Assembly (NCBI RefSeq): GCF_030052815.1
Contig: NC_079510.1
Coordinates: 48,388,725-48,452,724 of the forward strand
Source: Hevea brasiliensis
Taxonomy: Eukaryota > Streptophyta > Magnoliopsida > Malpighiales > Euphorbiaceae
Reading direction: 5' to 3'
DNA length: 64,000 nucleotides
The first letter of the stretch is position 1; every line of letters starts with the position of its first letter. The translations under genes and the position numbers were made by a program. Below the pieces are notes generated by a model, which was not told the origin of the DNA, did no database searches, and saw only the letters and a program-made list of their open reading frames with translations. Below are positions 39,501 to 50,435 of this stretch, in pieces.

Positions 39501-42500
39501 TGTTCCTCTCCTTTCCGACAACCCACAATTTGTATTCTGAATTACCTACTTCCTTACTTTTCTCTCTTACCCATTTAGTTTCCTGAATGCAAGTAATATT
39601 CACCCTTCTCCTTTCCAAGGTATCCACAACTCCATTAATTTTCCTGTAAGTGATCTAACATTCCAAGTACCATTCCTGATTCTTCTTCTATTCTGTTCTT
39701 TCCTAACCGATCTTCTTCTATGATATATTCTATTGTTCTCTATGCCTATCTTGTGTTCTGTTCTATCTTGTGTTCTGTTCCTAACCGATCTTTCATTATC
39801 TGTTCTACTATATATTCTATAGACTAATTTCTTTACTCACACGTGTTCATGATGTGGGAACCTTTGCTCATTAACACTACACCTAGGAACTAGCATAGCG
39901 CGTCACTTTGGGTGAACGGCCTACACCCTTGCATATTTCTTACTACACCTGGACTCTGACGTAGCATGTCGTAAGTAGAGGATGCCCCAACGTTTATATC
40001 GTAAGAATCCATATCATGAGGTATGACGGAATTTTTGTGCTGGTTGTCACCTACCACAACCCTCCTCCTTTATCTGGACTTAAGACTGATTAAGCACAAA
40101 CTACTTAGGTAGAGTTATGTATGTATATTAAATCTAAGTTTTAAAAATGGCTTTACAATAATGTGTCACTTAATTAATAAGGATACTTAAAAAATGTCAT
40201 GTGGTATATTTTTTTTTTAAATTTTTTATATTTTGTCATATAAAAATCAATTAACTTTTTGTATTAAATGTTGGCTTTAATCTAAACATTTTTAAATTTC
40301 AATAATTAAAATCTTATCTCATAAAAAATATTAATAGTTATTTTAAAAAAAATTTTATTACATCTTTTAATAATTTTAAAATTCTTAAATTTTTGCTTAT
40401 TAAAATATGTTAAAAAATTTGCATTTTTTAATTAAAATTTTTTATAAAAAAAAAAAGTGAATTATTTTTAATAAATTTAATATATATTTAAATAATTATT
40501 TTAAATATATATAGGAACCTTCTTTATTTTTATTTTTATATTTTACATTTTATTATAAAAAAAATTAACTTACCTATTAAATATTAACTTTTATCTACAC
40601 ATTTTTAAATTTTAACTATTTAAAATTATTTTTATTAAATCATTTCAAAATTGCTATTTGACCTATCTATTTTATTTATTCATTTATTGATATATGTCAA
40701 AAATAATAAAAAGATAATATATTAATCAATTTATTTTATTAATTAACACTTGAAATAAAATTATAATTAATTTAGAACTTTATTATTAATATTTTATATT
40801 ATAATTATGAAAATATAAAATATAAAAAAATGCATATTAAATTATATTATTAAAATAAAAATAAATAATACACGAACAAAATAATTAGTTTATATATAAT
40901 ATCACATATACTTATTGATATTAAAATTCTATCTGATAAAAATATATTTGTTATATTATATGAGTAAGCAACAAAATATCTTTTGGTCGTATATAATCTA
41001 AGTAGATTATATAATATGTTAGGAGTATGTATTTTTTTTTTTCACTCATATAGATATAAGAAATTTACCTTTTATAAATTATGGAGGAATTTATATTTAT
41101 ATGAGTATAAAGGACACTAAAATTTAGTGTTCTAAATATATTCAATAATTTTCTTATATTTTAATATATTTTCAGTCCTCCTATGTAAACAAATATATAT
41201 TACAAATACATATTACATATATAAAAAAATATTCCTATGTCCATTTTAACAGCAAATTAATTTTTATTTAACAAGAATGAGAAATAAAAATAGAGAAATG
41301 ATCTTTTACTTAAATGAGGCTAGGTATTTATATATAAGATTATGTATAAAATATATTTACTGTATTATACAAGTAAATATTTTTCTTTTTATCCTATGTG
41401 TCTTGAAAAATACTCAATCCCTTTATCTGAATAAGTCTCTGCTACATGTAAAGAGAAGTTGTCAAGTAGGTATTGGAGTGAAATTTATTGGGCGTATTCG
41501 GGTCATTAAATTTTGGTGTTTCTTACATTCACTTAAATGTAGGCCTCTACATAAAATGTGAGAATTGAATCCCACATTTATGCGAGTAAAAAAGTGTATA
41601 TTTCCTGTGTAATATATAATTTTTTGTTCTCAATACATATAATGTGACAATCAGAATGATGTCTTTTTTTAAAAAAATAAGAGAGTGTTGTGAAGTATAA
41701 GATTTTAAGTTACTGGATTGATATCACAATTTTATCTACTATATATGCAGGGGAGAGAATTAGCAGTAATTTCACTCGGGTGGTGGTGGTAGTGTGGCTA
41801 TTTGTTGTGTTCATCTTAACTTCATGCTACACTGCTAGTCTGACTTCAATGCTTACCATCCAACGGATGCAGCCAGATGGTACAAATATTGATCGGTTAA
41901 TAAGAAACAATTTAACAGTCGGCTGTGATGGAGATTCATTTGTAAGGGATTACCTACAGAATGTGTTAAAGTTCAATGCGGAAAAAATCAAGAAAGTTAG
42001 CAGCGAATACGATTACTCCAAGGAATTTCAAGATAAACAAATATATGCTGCATTTCTTGAGCTCCCATATCAAAAAGTCTTCCTCAGCCATTACTGCAAG
42101 CAATATGCTTCAAACACACCCACCTATAGATTTGGAGGATTAGGCTTCGTAAGTGTTTTGTTTTACAACTCAATAAAGAAACTCATTTTCATTTTGCATT
42201 TCCCTACTGAAGTTTATTTATTCAGGCATTTCAGAAAGGCTCTCCAATGGTAGCTGATTTTTCCAAAGCTATATTGAAGCTATCGGAGAATGAAAAGTTA
42301 GTAGAATTGGAAAATAAGTGGTTCCCTCACTCTCCGGAGTGTTCCAACGGTGCGACTGACAATGAAACTGATAGCTTGAGCCACAAAAACTTCTGGGGTC
42401 TCTTCGTTATATCAGGTGCAACTTCTATCGTTTGTTTCTTAATACTTGTAATTAAGGCGTATTGGCTAAATGAAGACCAAGCCAATGGAAGTCCTAACAA

Positions 42501-42585
42501 AAGCAGGATTGTTAGCATTGCAAGGTATATCTATTATGGAAGGACTGTTTCTCCGAGTGTTCCTGCAGTCTCCTCTTCCTCCTGA
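22850..42585 (+). CDS. Glutamate-receptor-like channel GLR-A, 5 exons with a 16-kb intron 3
   Basis: Plant ionotropic glutamate-receptor homologue, a ligand-gated cation channel of plasma or internal membranes. Exons 22850-23174, 23280-24556, 25409-25715, 41751-42148 and 42226-42585 join in phase to 888 residues without a stop. The signal peptide ([14 protein letters not shown]) is followed by the LIVBP-like amino-terminal domain (about 55-430) and ligand-binding lobe S1 from about 463 ([16 protein letters not shown]). Next come M1 ([17 protein letters not shown]), the pore loop ([15 protein letters not shown]), M3 with the plant gate motif [11 protein letters not shown], lobe S2 ([11 protein letters not shown]) and M4 (about 815-840). 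Intron 3 (25716-41750) holds the nested elements listed below, whereas the same intron in GLR-B is about 620 bases. The tail is shortened by one extra C near 42574. Likely clade GLR1/2-like; subclade not resolved. Whether the long intron is spliced efficiently is unknown. Confidence 0.88.
26059..26077. repeat. Target-site duplication of the LINE, left copy
   Basis: ATGTATATATATTAAATCT here matches ATGTATGTATATTAAATCT at 40117-40135 with one mismatch in 19. The two copies bracket the LINE and its internal insertions. Confidence 0.8.
26104..26673 (-). pseudogene. LINE ORF, C-terminal fragment
   Basis: The - strand translation contains [19 protein letters not shown] and ends [13 protein letters not shown], the conserved C-terminus of RTE-type LINE polyproteins. 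Upstream residues ([13 protein letters not shown]) continue the region that follows the RT in these elements. Several frameshifts and stops are present. The copia insertion separates this part from the RT core at 33.5-33.9 kb. Confidence 0.85.
26674..26885 (-). repeat. 3' LTR of the copia element
   Basis: Paired with 33267-33478. On the - strand it begins TATTAGAGCAGTAAC and ends GGCTTTACA. The left terminus has TA where TG is usual, in both LTRs. Confidence 0.88.
26886..27375 (-). pseudogene. Copia pol remnant: gag-pre-integrase joined to the RNase H end
   Basis: Reading the - strand, the first part gives the gag-pre-integrase start ([18 protein letters not shown], then [10 protein letters not shown]). 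After about 27170 the frame jumps to the RNase H C-terminus typical of copia ([46 protein letters not shown]). Integrase and reverse transcriptase are missing, so this is an internal deletion. A stop interrupts the last part. Confidence 0.85.
27989..30624 (-). pseudogene. hAT transposase (BED finger, DUF659, hAT dimerisation domain), decayed
   Basis: Reading the - strand, the start is at 30624 ([16 protein letters not shown]). A one-base loss follows in the next 30 codons. Then a BED zinc finger ([20 protein letters not shown]), a DUF659-type catalytic region ([17 protein letters not shown] and, after an intron or break, [13 protein letters not shown]), and the hAT C-terminal dimerisation block near 28.54-28.66 kb ([31 protein letters not shown]). 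An acidic tail ends at 27989. Several frameshifts and stops mean no complete protein can be made. The first Asp of the catalytic triad is in CDGWT and the second in TDNAS. Confidence 0.9.
30640..31560. repeat. AT-rich degenerate repeat array inside the hAT element
   Basis: Units of roughly 90-110 bases, built from AATTAACAATA, CCATATAAATTAAA and AAAAGTAAAA words, recur about eight times with strong divergence. It lies upstream of the transposase, so it may be its expanded 5' intron or leader. Confidence 0.7.
31561..32035. repeat. Long polypurine tract with internal repeats
   Basis: About 475 bases in which the + strand is mostly A and G. Words such as GACGTGAGATCAGAAGGAGC and GAGAGCAGCGTGAGATC repeat, and it ends in a GAA/GA run. 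It lies just inside the right end of the hAT element, where transposase transcription would begin on the - strand. Such tracts can form triplex DNA; that is inference. Confidence 0.8.
32354..33211 (-). pseudogene. Copia gag (UBN2-like) with zinc knuckle
   Basis: Opens at 33211 on the - strand and gives about 250 residues of copia gag. Motifs include [14 protein letters not shown], the UBN2-type core ([35 protein letters not shown]) and a proline-rich end. A frameshift follows, then the nucleocapsid knuckle [13 protein letters not shown]. The hAT element interrupts the frame about 25 codons after the knuckle. Confidence 0.88.
33267..33478 (-). repeat. 5' LTR of the copia element
   Basis: Partner of 26674-26885. 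On the - strand the primer-binding site TGGTATTAGAGCTC begins directly after the terminal CA. Confidence 0.88.
33479..33900 (-). pseudogene. LINE reverse transcriptase core
   Basis: The - strand translation gives [20 protein letters not shown] and, after a frameshift, [18 protein letters not shown] and [16 protein letters not shown] is the RT catalytic motif. It continues from 37838 across the 3.9-kb element and is cut on its other side by the copia insertion. Confidence 0.88.
33901..37832. mobile_element. 3.9-kb solo-LTR-like element inserted in the LINE RT
   Basis: Begins TGTCACACCC and ends GGGTGTTACA (near-inverse termini). It is flanked by a perfect 5-base duplication TACCC (33896-33900 and 37833-37837). 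No protein-coding domains, no internal second LTR. Length and TG...CA ends suit a solo LTR of a large Ty3/gypsy (Tat/Athila-like) element or a non-coding derivative. GC-rich text at 37.57-37.65 kb and a palindromic CTGAGACAATGTCTCAG at 34523-34539 are notable inside. Family assignment is inference. Confidence 0.75.
34742..34882. repeat. 47-bp tandem repeat, three copies, inside the solo-LTR-like element
   Basis: GATCAAATAACTGAATAATA recurs with a period of 47 at 34742, 34789 and 34836. The third copy is more diverged. A second two-copy repeat of about 69 bases lies at 35258-35395. Confidence 0.85.
37838..39640 (-). pseudogene. LINE endonuclease and N-terminal reverse transcriptase, broken
   Basis: From the right, the - strand gives endonuclease-like text ([19 protein letters not shown]), then a linker with many breaks. 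RT motifs follow ([50 protein letters not shown]). The chain then meets the 3.9-kb insertion at LEQKRV. Frames are interrupted repeatedly. Confidence 0.85.
40136..41276. other. AT-rich remainder of GLR-A intron 3
   Basis: Very AT-rich DNA between the LINE and the part of the intron (from about 41277) that aligns with GLR-B intron 2. It is not present in GLR-B. No element ends were recognised. Confidence 0.5.
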
Positions 42586-42655
42586 GATCGAAGCTGTGAA
42601 CATTCCGAATGCTTCTCCAAGAGAATCTTCAGGCCTTCTGATTAATAGCCGCTGA
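42574..42655 (+). pseudogene. Former C-terminal tail of GLR-A, out of frame
   Basis: In the other frame the DNA reads [19 protein letters not shown] and LINSR, matching the GLR-B tail PEIEDGNNPNASPRESSGL. The GLR-A sequence has TCTTCCTCCTGAG where GLR-B has TCTTCTCCTGAG. The extra C creates an immediate TGA at 42583 in GLR-A. Confidence 0.85.
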
Positions 42656-45414
42656 GATCATTAATATTCTATGAATAATGATACGTGCAGGATATGTCTT
42701 GATCCAAGAAAATGAGTAGACAGTGGCTTGAACGATTCTTCTTCTTCTTAATAATAATTTTTTTCCACTATATAATTAGGTATAATTTCTTTTTTTTTTT
42801 TTCCTCCCAAAATAGGCATGCGAGTAATCAACATACGCTGGAGCTGGACCATCTACTTAACGTTGTAATTAACGCTTCTTCTGTTCCCCCGTAGCTGAGT
42901 TTAAAGCCCTCCCTAATGTTGGCCCATTTTATTGGAGAATTGCATAACATGGGTCAAGCACTGTTCGCTTCTACTCCCGTAATGATTTAAGGCTCATTAT
43001 CTTTTTTTAGTTTAATCTTTTTAAAAAAAATTAAGAGAATTTAAATAATTAATCTATCACAATATAAAACAAATATTTAACCATTAAATTAATAATTAAA
43101 TAACTACATCTCTTATATATAATAAAAAAAATTAAAATTTCAAGTATCTAACATTCTTGACTATCTATTCAGATTTGAAGTTTTTTTTTTTAATTATTAT
43201 TAAAAATGGTGCAATGGTTACAAAACTAATTAACTATGCAATTGAGATTTAAGGATTCTTTTTCTTTTTAAGTATAAAAATAATTGTTAATTTGGTGTGT
43301 GGAAATTAATTAGGCAGCTTGCTTATTACTTGACCGACGTAGTAAATTTTGACCTCGAATCGAATTCACATCATCCCAAAGTGAATTATAATTTATTTTA
43401 ATACTTATAAAAAATTAAAATAACTAAAAAAAATTGAAAATCAACTTAATAATCAAAATAGTTTAATATGAAATTAATTTGTTTGAAAATTAGTTAATAA
43501 TAAAAATTAATACTATATTCTAAAATATCAATAATTAACTCAAAATTCATTTTATCTAATAATTTAGTAAATAATTTAATTCAATCTATAGTTTAAAATT
43601 ATCCAACTCTATTTAAAAAATAAAATAAAAATAATTTAAATCCATATGTCACCTCATTCGACCCTTTTATTTTGTCATTATTAAAAGAATTTGCCCATAA
43701 AATGAATCATTTTTTCAAAGTTGTCACTTTCCTATCTTCAACATCCAATATTTTTCAATAAAATCAATTTATGTATTTTTTTTTATTTTAATAAAATTTA
43801 AATTTAAAAATTAATATTATTTAAATAAATTTCATTAATTTTTTAATCCTATATATCCTTCATAATTGTTTGAATTCATGTTCGTTAATGAATTGCTGTA
43901 AGCTCCAGTCCAAAAAAAAACCCCTAATTTCTCGAGTTATGTATCTTTACTTCTAATTCAATAAAAAATGCATATGTATATATAAATTCATTTGGATAAA
44001 TTAGAATTTAAAAATAAAAAAAAATAAATGTGAATAATAAGTTAATATTTTACAATCCTTTTTCTTAAAACATATATTCAAATTCATATTTAGAAAAATT
44101 ACATATTCTTTGTAAGAAATTTCCAATAATTAGACAATAGACTTTGTCATGTTACCATTAAAAGGACCCACAAATTAATATTGATGTTGGAACCACGACG
44201 CAATTCTTTAATTTCCAATAATTAGACAATAGACTTTGTCATGTTACCATTAAAAGGACCCACAAATTAATATTGATGTTGGAACCACGACGCAATTCTT
44301 TAATTTCCAATAATTAGACAATAGACTTTGTCATGTTACCATTAAAAGGACCCACAAATTAATATTGATGTTGGAACCACGACGCAATTCTTTAATTTCC
44401 AAATGTCTTCTATCTACCAATTTTTCCAATGTTTTTGTTTCCTTAATTAAAAGTTGAAATTAAAGGTCCACATTTTCCAACAATGAATGTTCCAAATTAA
44501 ATATTCAAAACTCCAACTTAATTAAAAGTGGGATCCAATAAATAAGTGACATCTCTAACAAAATTTCATCAACTTGGATCAATTAAACTCCATCGCCAAA
44601 GCTGCTGGAAAAACTTCCCTGCCTACATGAGTTGGCTAATATCTACAAGTATTGTCCATACTTACAGGAAATGGATCTTATTTTCTGCAATAAAATTCAA
44701 TTATGTTAATAATATATGCGAAATTAATTCTTGCAAACAATGTTTAGCAAATGAACAAAACCCTTAATATTATCTAAGAAATATTTTATCTAAATTCAAA
44801 CCATTATATATTCAATACATCCGTGAGTGTTATGAGGTCTGATAATTTAATTTAAATAAATGATAAATGATAAATTTTTCTTGAATATGATTTAATCAAA
44901 TTTTTGGAGCTCATAAAAAAAAAAATATGTGAGTCTTTCTTATTGTATATGTGATTTATTATACATGTTGTGTCTTTTTTTTTTTTTTTTTTCTAATCTT
45001 TCTAATCAAATCTTTCTTATATAAACCTAATCTATTTATGGATCCACAATTAATATATAATAGAATTTACTTATTAAATACTTAAATACCACATTTACGT
45101 ATTAAATCGGATAAGATTCAGGTTAGAATTTCCCTATCAAAAAATTAACTGATTTTTGACTTATGTGGCCAACATTTAATATGTGAAAACCTGCATGCTT
45201 AGGTTCCAAAAAGTCGGTAGTCCGATTCAATGTCGTGTGTATAGCAGATGTAACATCGACTGTCCCACAAAAGCAATTCTAATATGACAAATTAATCAAT
45301 GACGCGCAGATTCTAGGAAATTCACCGCCTTCTTTTCAATTTATACACTGAATCTTGCTTATTATATGAAAGCTGAAGCCATCTTCATATGTCAAAAACC
45401 TTCTTAACAGATCA
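42586..45414. other. Intergenic region between GLR-A and GLR-B
   Basis: Starts with the frame-shifted old tail of GLR-A (to about 42653) and 3' UTR. AT-rich DNA follows, then a triplicated 92-base unit and sequence matching the GLR-A 5' flank. The last 150 bases are nearly the same as the GLR-A leader (CTTCATATGTCAAAAACCTT), so this is the probable GLR-B promoter and 5' UTR. Confidence 0.6.
44121..44400 (+). repeat. 92-bp unit in three tandem copies upstream of GLR-B
   Basis: Copies start at 44121, 44213 and 44305 and are virtually identical (TTCCAATAATTAGACAATAG ... CAATTCTTTAA). A single diverged copy lies upstream of GLR-A at about 19.99-20.10 kb. The triplication is therefore recent and specific to the GLR-B side. 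Confidence 0.95.
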
Positions 45415-48400
45415 ATGGCCATGGTCAAGTGCTTAGCTTATCAACAGCCCGATCTCCCTATCATTTCTTCCAACTCAGTTTCAAAATTTTGGATTCTTTT
45501 CCTTGTACTTATTACCTCCTTTTCCCTCTTCCTCCCCTGTGAAACCGAAGCCACCAATGGCAATTGTAAGCAGTCAAATGCAAAGCCGATGGTTATCGGC
45601 GTTCCAGGGAGAACCTCGTTCCAAAAATTTGTGACAGTATTGAATGCAAGTGATTATGTTAACGGATATGATGGTTTTTGCATTGAACTTTTCAAAGAAG
45701 TGTTAAAGGTTTTGGATTGTCCTCCATCTTACAGATTTGTGGCCTTCAATGGAACCTATGACGAACTGGTGAATCACGTATATAACAAGGTATGCAATAT
45801 TCCCTCCACTTATTACCTCCTCTTCTTTTCTTCTTCTTCTTCTTCTTATTATTGGACAATTGAATGTGTTTAGAAAGTCTAAAAAAGAATGAAAATTCTA
45901 TTCAATTCATTTCTATATTTAATAAAAAAATATTTAAAGAATTTAATTTTTTAACTTTTAGGTTAGAAGTCATTTTAAAGGAAATTAAATTATGCAAGAA
46001 TTTAATTAATTCATTTAATAGGCCTCATTATTAAAACTTGAAAATTCAAAGCATTATTAACTAAATTAAATTTGTCTCTAAACTAGGAAAGTGAATAAAT
46101 AAATTTTACTTTTCTTTTTTGTCAATTGTTATAAATATATGAATTTTATTATAAAATTATTTAAATTAAAATTTTAATATATGAATTATTCTAAGTGGGG
46201 TGATTGTGTTTCTTAATTTATTACTATTGTGCTATTATTGCTACCTTTAACCGTGAGCTATTAAACGACAACCATGTTAGGAATATTCATTCAAAAATTA
46301 AAGCATAAAAATACATGAAAATTTTTATTTCAACTCGAAATTAAAAAAGGTGAGCCCCAGATGCAAAAATGGCTGGATCCCACATACCTTCTGTGCATGT
46401 GATACCCTTATCTTCTCGGCAGGATATCTCCTATTATTTGACTTGTTCATCAAGAGAGTTACATCAATATACTATGGTTACTGTTTAATTTTGTTCATGG
46501 ACAATTTCATGTGTTTTTAATGGAGCTTATTGCTTGTCTTGTGCATAAAAATGATCAATTGAAGACCTATGATGCTATTGTGGGTGACATAACCATACTA
46601 GCTGACAGATTAGACAAAGTGGAATTCACGCAGCCATATGCAGAATCAGGCTTGTCGATGATAGTTCCAGTCAAATCTGAAAAATCGGCTTGGATATTTC
46701 TGAAGCCGTTCAACTGGCAAATGTGGACGATCACTGGCGCCACCTTGATCTACACAATGATCATAGTTTGGATCTTGGAGCGACAACCTAATTCTGAATT
46801 TAGAGGTCCATTGGTTAATCAGATTGGCACTACAGTATGGTTCACTTTCTCATCCCTTTTCTTCGTTCACAGTAAGTGATCAATCCTAAAAATTCCCTGC
46901 CCTCTCCAGTGAATATATATGTGTGTGTGTGTTCAGTATAAAGGGAATGAGAGATAAAAATAGAGAAAATTAATGATCTTTTACTTAAAATGAGGGTTTT
47001 TTTTTTTTTAAGCCTTACTTAAAATGAGGTTAGGTATTTATATATAAAAGATTCTTTACGCTTACTAATTATAATTTATTTAATAGAAATATATTTACTG
47101 CATTATACAAGTAAATATTAAAATGCTTCTTTTTGATCCATTATCTTAACAAATTTTCAATCTTTTTATGTGAATAAATCTCTAGTACTTAAAAAGAGAA
47201 GGTTGTCAAGTAGGTATTGGAGCATTCTCGATGGAACTTTATTGGGTGTTTTCAGATAATTAAATTGTAGTGTTCTTTATACTTAGTTAAATTTGAGTTT
47301 CTCCATAAATTATGAGAAGTGAATTCCACATTTATGTGAGTAAAGAAGTGTAATACAATTTTTCATTCTCAATATGAAAATTGAGATAAACAAATTGATC
47401 CTTGTTTTAAAAAAATAAGAAAGAATTAATGTAGTGAAATATAAGATTTAAGTTACTGGACTGATATTATAATTTTATCTGCTATATATGCAGGGGAGAG
47501 AATTAGCAGTAATTTCACTCGGGTGGTGGTGGTAGTGTGGCTATTTGTTGTGTTCATCTTAACTTCGTGCTACACTGCTAGTCTGACGTCAATGCTTACC
47601 ATCCAACGGATGCAGTCAGATATTACAAATATTGATTGGTTAATAAGAAACAATTTAACAATCGGCTGTGATGGAGATTCATTTGTAAGGGATTACCTGC
47701 AGAATGTGTTAAAGTTTAATGCAGAGAAAATCAAGAACGTTAGCAGCGAAGACGATTACCTCAAGGAATTTCACCATAAACAAATATATGCTGCATTTCT
47801 TGAGCTCCCATATCAGAAAGTCTTCCTCAACCATCACTGCAAGCAATATGCGTCAAACACACCCACCCGTAGATTTGGAGGATTAGGCTTCGTAAGTGCT
47901 CTTTTTTTTTTTTTTTTCACAACTCAATAAAGAATTTCATTTTCATTTTATATTTCCCTCCTGAAGTTTCTTTATTTATTTAGGCATTTCAAAATGGCTC
48001 TCCAATGGTAGCTGATTTTTCCAAAGCTATATTAAAGCTATCGGAGAATGGAAGGCTGGTAGAATTGGAAAAAAATTGGTTCCCTTCAGAGTGTTCCAGA
48101 GATCCGACTGACAATGAAACTGATAGATTGAGCCACAAAAACTTTTGGGGTCTCTTCTCTATATCGAGTGCAACTTCTACCATTTGTTTCCTAATACTTG
48201 TAATTAAGGTGTATTGGCTAAATGAAGACCAAGCCAATAGAAGTCCTAACGAGAGCAGGATGGTTAGTATTGCAAGGTTTATCTATTATGGAAGAACTGC
48301 TTCTCCAAGTGTTCCTGCAGCCTCCTCTTCTCCTGAGATCGAAGATGGGAACAATCCTAATGCTTCTCCAAGAGAATCTTCAGGCCTTCTGATTAATCGC

Positions 48401-48415
48401 GGCGGAGATCATTAA
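45415..48415 (+). CDS. Glutamate-receptor-like channel GLR-B lacking the amino-terminal domain, 4 exons
   Basis: Exons 45415-45789, 46565-46871, 47494-47891 and 47984-48415 join in phase to 503 residues. The signal peptide (WILFLVLITSFSLFLPC) and short mature leader (EATNGNCKQ) run straight into ligand-binding lobe S1 ([17 protein letters not shown]) at 45574. Compared with GLR-A about 405 residues, the whole LIVBP-like domain and intron 1, are gone, yet the frame is kept. M1, pore loop ([15 protein letters not shown]), M3 ([11 protein letters not shown]), S2 and M4 are all present and no stop is seen. The tail (PEIEDGNNPNASPRESSGLL) is the longest intact version in the array. It could be a working ATD-less subunit or a young pseudogene; the open frame and intact splice sites favour the first. 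Start chosen by match to the GLR-A and GLR-C leaders. Confidence 0.82.
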
Positions 48416-50435
48416 TAATTGTATGGACAATAATACACGCACGACATTTCCTGATTTTGAAAATTGAGCAGCCCATAATTCCACAGGTTTATTGTCTTAA
48501 TTCTTCTGTCTGGGAATCATACTTTAGCTAAAGTGGTTGTTTTTATGTCTGATAGGAATCAGTTGTTTGTTTCAAATTATACTTATGTACATTAAATTCT
48601 AAATTAATTATTTTTATTTAAATTATCCTGTCTATGTTAACATAATTTATTTGTATTTATATATACATTATATATGAATATATGTTAAGAGAAAATTTAA
48701 ATTTATTTTATCACGAGATTGTCATCATTATCTCTTAATTTATGGTACTTTTTCTTTTAAAAAAATTATCTAAATATAAAAATTTTTCTTTTATTATTAT
48801 CAGATAAATTTATAATAGTTTAGGGATTTTTTTTATTTTAAAATTTCATAAAATTTAACATTTTAAAATAATTTTACAAATTTTATATTTAATGTACTCT
48901 TTATTTGTTAATTAACTGATAATCTGACATAATATACAAAAATGCCTTTAATTTTTTTTATATTACTTATAATTATAGAATTTTTTATTATTTAAATAAA
49001 TTTTAAATTTTATATAAATTTAAAATTCTTTGTCATTTATATAATGACAATGAAAAACTAAATTTAATTCATTAATTGGCTATTGAAAAATATCTCTATA
49101 AATATTTAATATTAATATATATTTTAATCTATAATGTATTTACAAAATACATAATATAATATCTACGATATCTTCTTATCATTTAAAAAACTAAAATACT
49201 TACTAATTATATTTAGTAATATAGTAAATGTGTTTTAAATTTATTTATATTAAACAATGTGATAATATAAAATTTTATGAAATTAATTTATTGAAAATGA
49301 AAATTTTATCCCGTAAATACTATGCCATTAAATCACAAAATAAAATTTAAAAATTATCATATTTTTTAATTTTTTAAATAATTTTCCTTCTCATTATATG
49401 AATTAATATTATTTTAAATTATAAAAAAAATTTGGACAAATCAAAAATATATTTAAAAAAAGAAATGAATTTAAACGAATTTAATACAATGGGCTAACTT
49501 GTATTTCATAATAATTTATTTTAAATTTTAAACATATTTACCCATTTATATTCTTAAAGCTTATTAATATATCATATTTTTTTTATTATATTACATTTAT
49601 GTTCATAATTAAATTAATATTTATATTAATAATATGATACATAACTTTCATAAAAGTATAATCTAACAAAAAATATAATAATTCTTATATTAATAAATAT
49701 TTTTTAAAGAAAATTAATAAATATTTTTATTTATATAATTAATAAAATTAATATTTTTATTTAAATGATTAAATTTAATATTTATAATATTATGATCATA
49801 TTATATCTATATAAAAAAAATTAAATAAAAGTATGTATAAGAAGTAAATAATGTCACGTCGCAATAAAAATTAATAATTTAAAATTGTTCAACACTATCT
49901 AAATAAAATAAAATAATTTAGATTGAAAATAATTTTAGATTTTAGATCCGTTTGACACAACTCATTCCACAGTTACTACTTGTCGTATTACGTAGAGGAT
50001 CCGCCCACAAATGAAGCTTCGGACATCATTTTTCAAACGTTGTCTCTCTTTCCTCGAAGTATCTCCACATTTCAACTTCCAATATTTTTCAATAAAATCA
50101 TCTTATGTTATTTTGTTTATTTCAATTTAATAAAATTTAAATTTAAAGTCTTATTATTATTTTAAAAATAATTATAATATTATTGAAATAAATTTCATTA
50201 AAATTTTGTCCCAAACATTTTAGCAGAATTCCTATATATAGCAGTTTTACTTTCCAAAGTCACAAGTCGTATTTGAGATGTGATATCGATTTTGTCCCAC
50301 CAAAGACCAATTCTAAGATGCTCACGCGTAGATTCTAGGAACGCGTAGTTCTGAATCTCGAGAACCATATAAGTTAAAAAATCAACAGACATCATCTTCA
50401 TATGTCAAAGAAACCCGAATAATCTTCCTCACAGA
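48416..50435. other. Intergenic region between GLR-B and GLR-C
   Basis: GLR-B 3' UTR, then about 1.3 kb of very AT-rich DNA without a recognisable element. From about 49.95 kb the sequence (CAATATTTTTCAATAAAATC) again resembles DNA upstream of GLR-B. It ends in the GLR-C leader. Confidence 0.6.

Larger units (their letters stand above)
26078..40116 (-). mobile_element. RTE-type LINE in intron 3 of GLR-A, split by two later insertions
   Basis: Non-LTR retrotransposon on the - strand, running from its 5' end at 40116 to its 3' end at 26078. The termini fit a plant RTE element. The 5' head has the GGATAAAGGAGGAGGGTTGT motif. The 3' end has a very short UTR ending in TTAGTTGAGTTAAGTTGACT. Removing the copia (26674-33478) and the 3.9-kb element (33901-37832) leaves about 3.3 kb with endonuclease, reverse transcriptase and the usual C-terminal WFGHVKRR region in order. 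A 19-base direct repeat flanks it. All reading frames are broken. Confidence 0.85.

Noticed and set aside
41277..41561. A 94-codon + strand frame before GLR-A exon 4
   Set aside because: It aligns with non-coding intron sequence in GLR-B and shows no protein features.
45540..45590. GLR-B as a retrocopy that lost its introns
   Set aside because: Only the intron inside the deleted part is missing. The other three introns remain, so a genomic deletion explains it.
45415..48415. GLR-B as an ordinary pseudogene
   Set aside because: The deletion is in frame, all splice sites are canonical and no stop is present. It is listed as a CDS with reservation.
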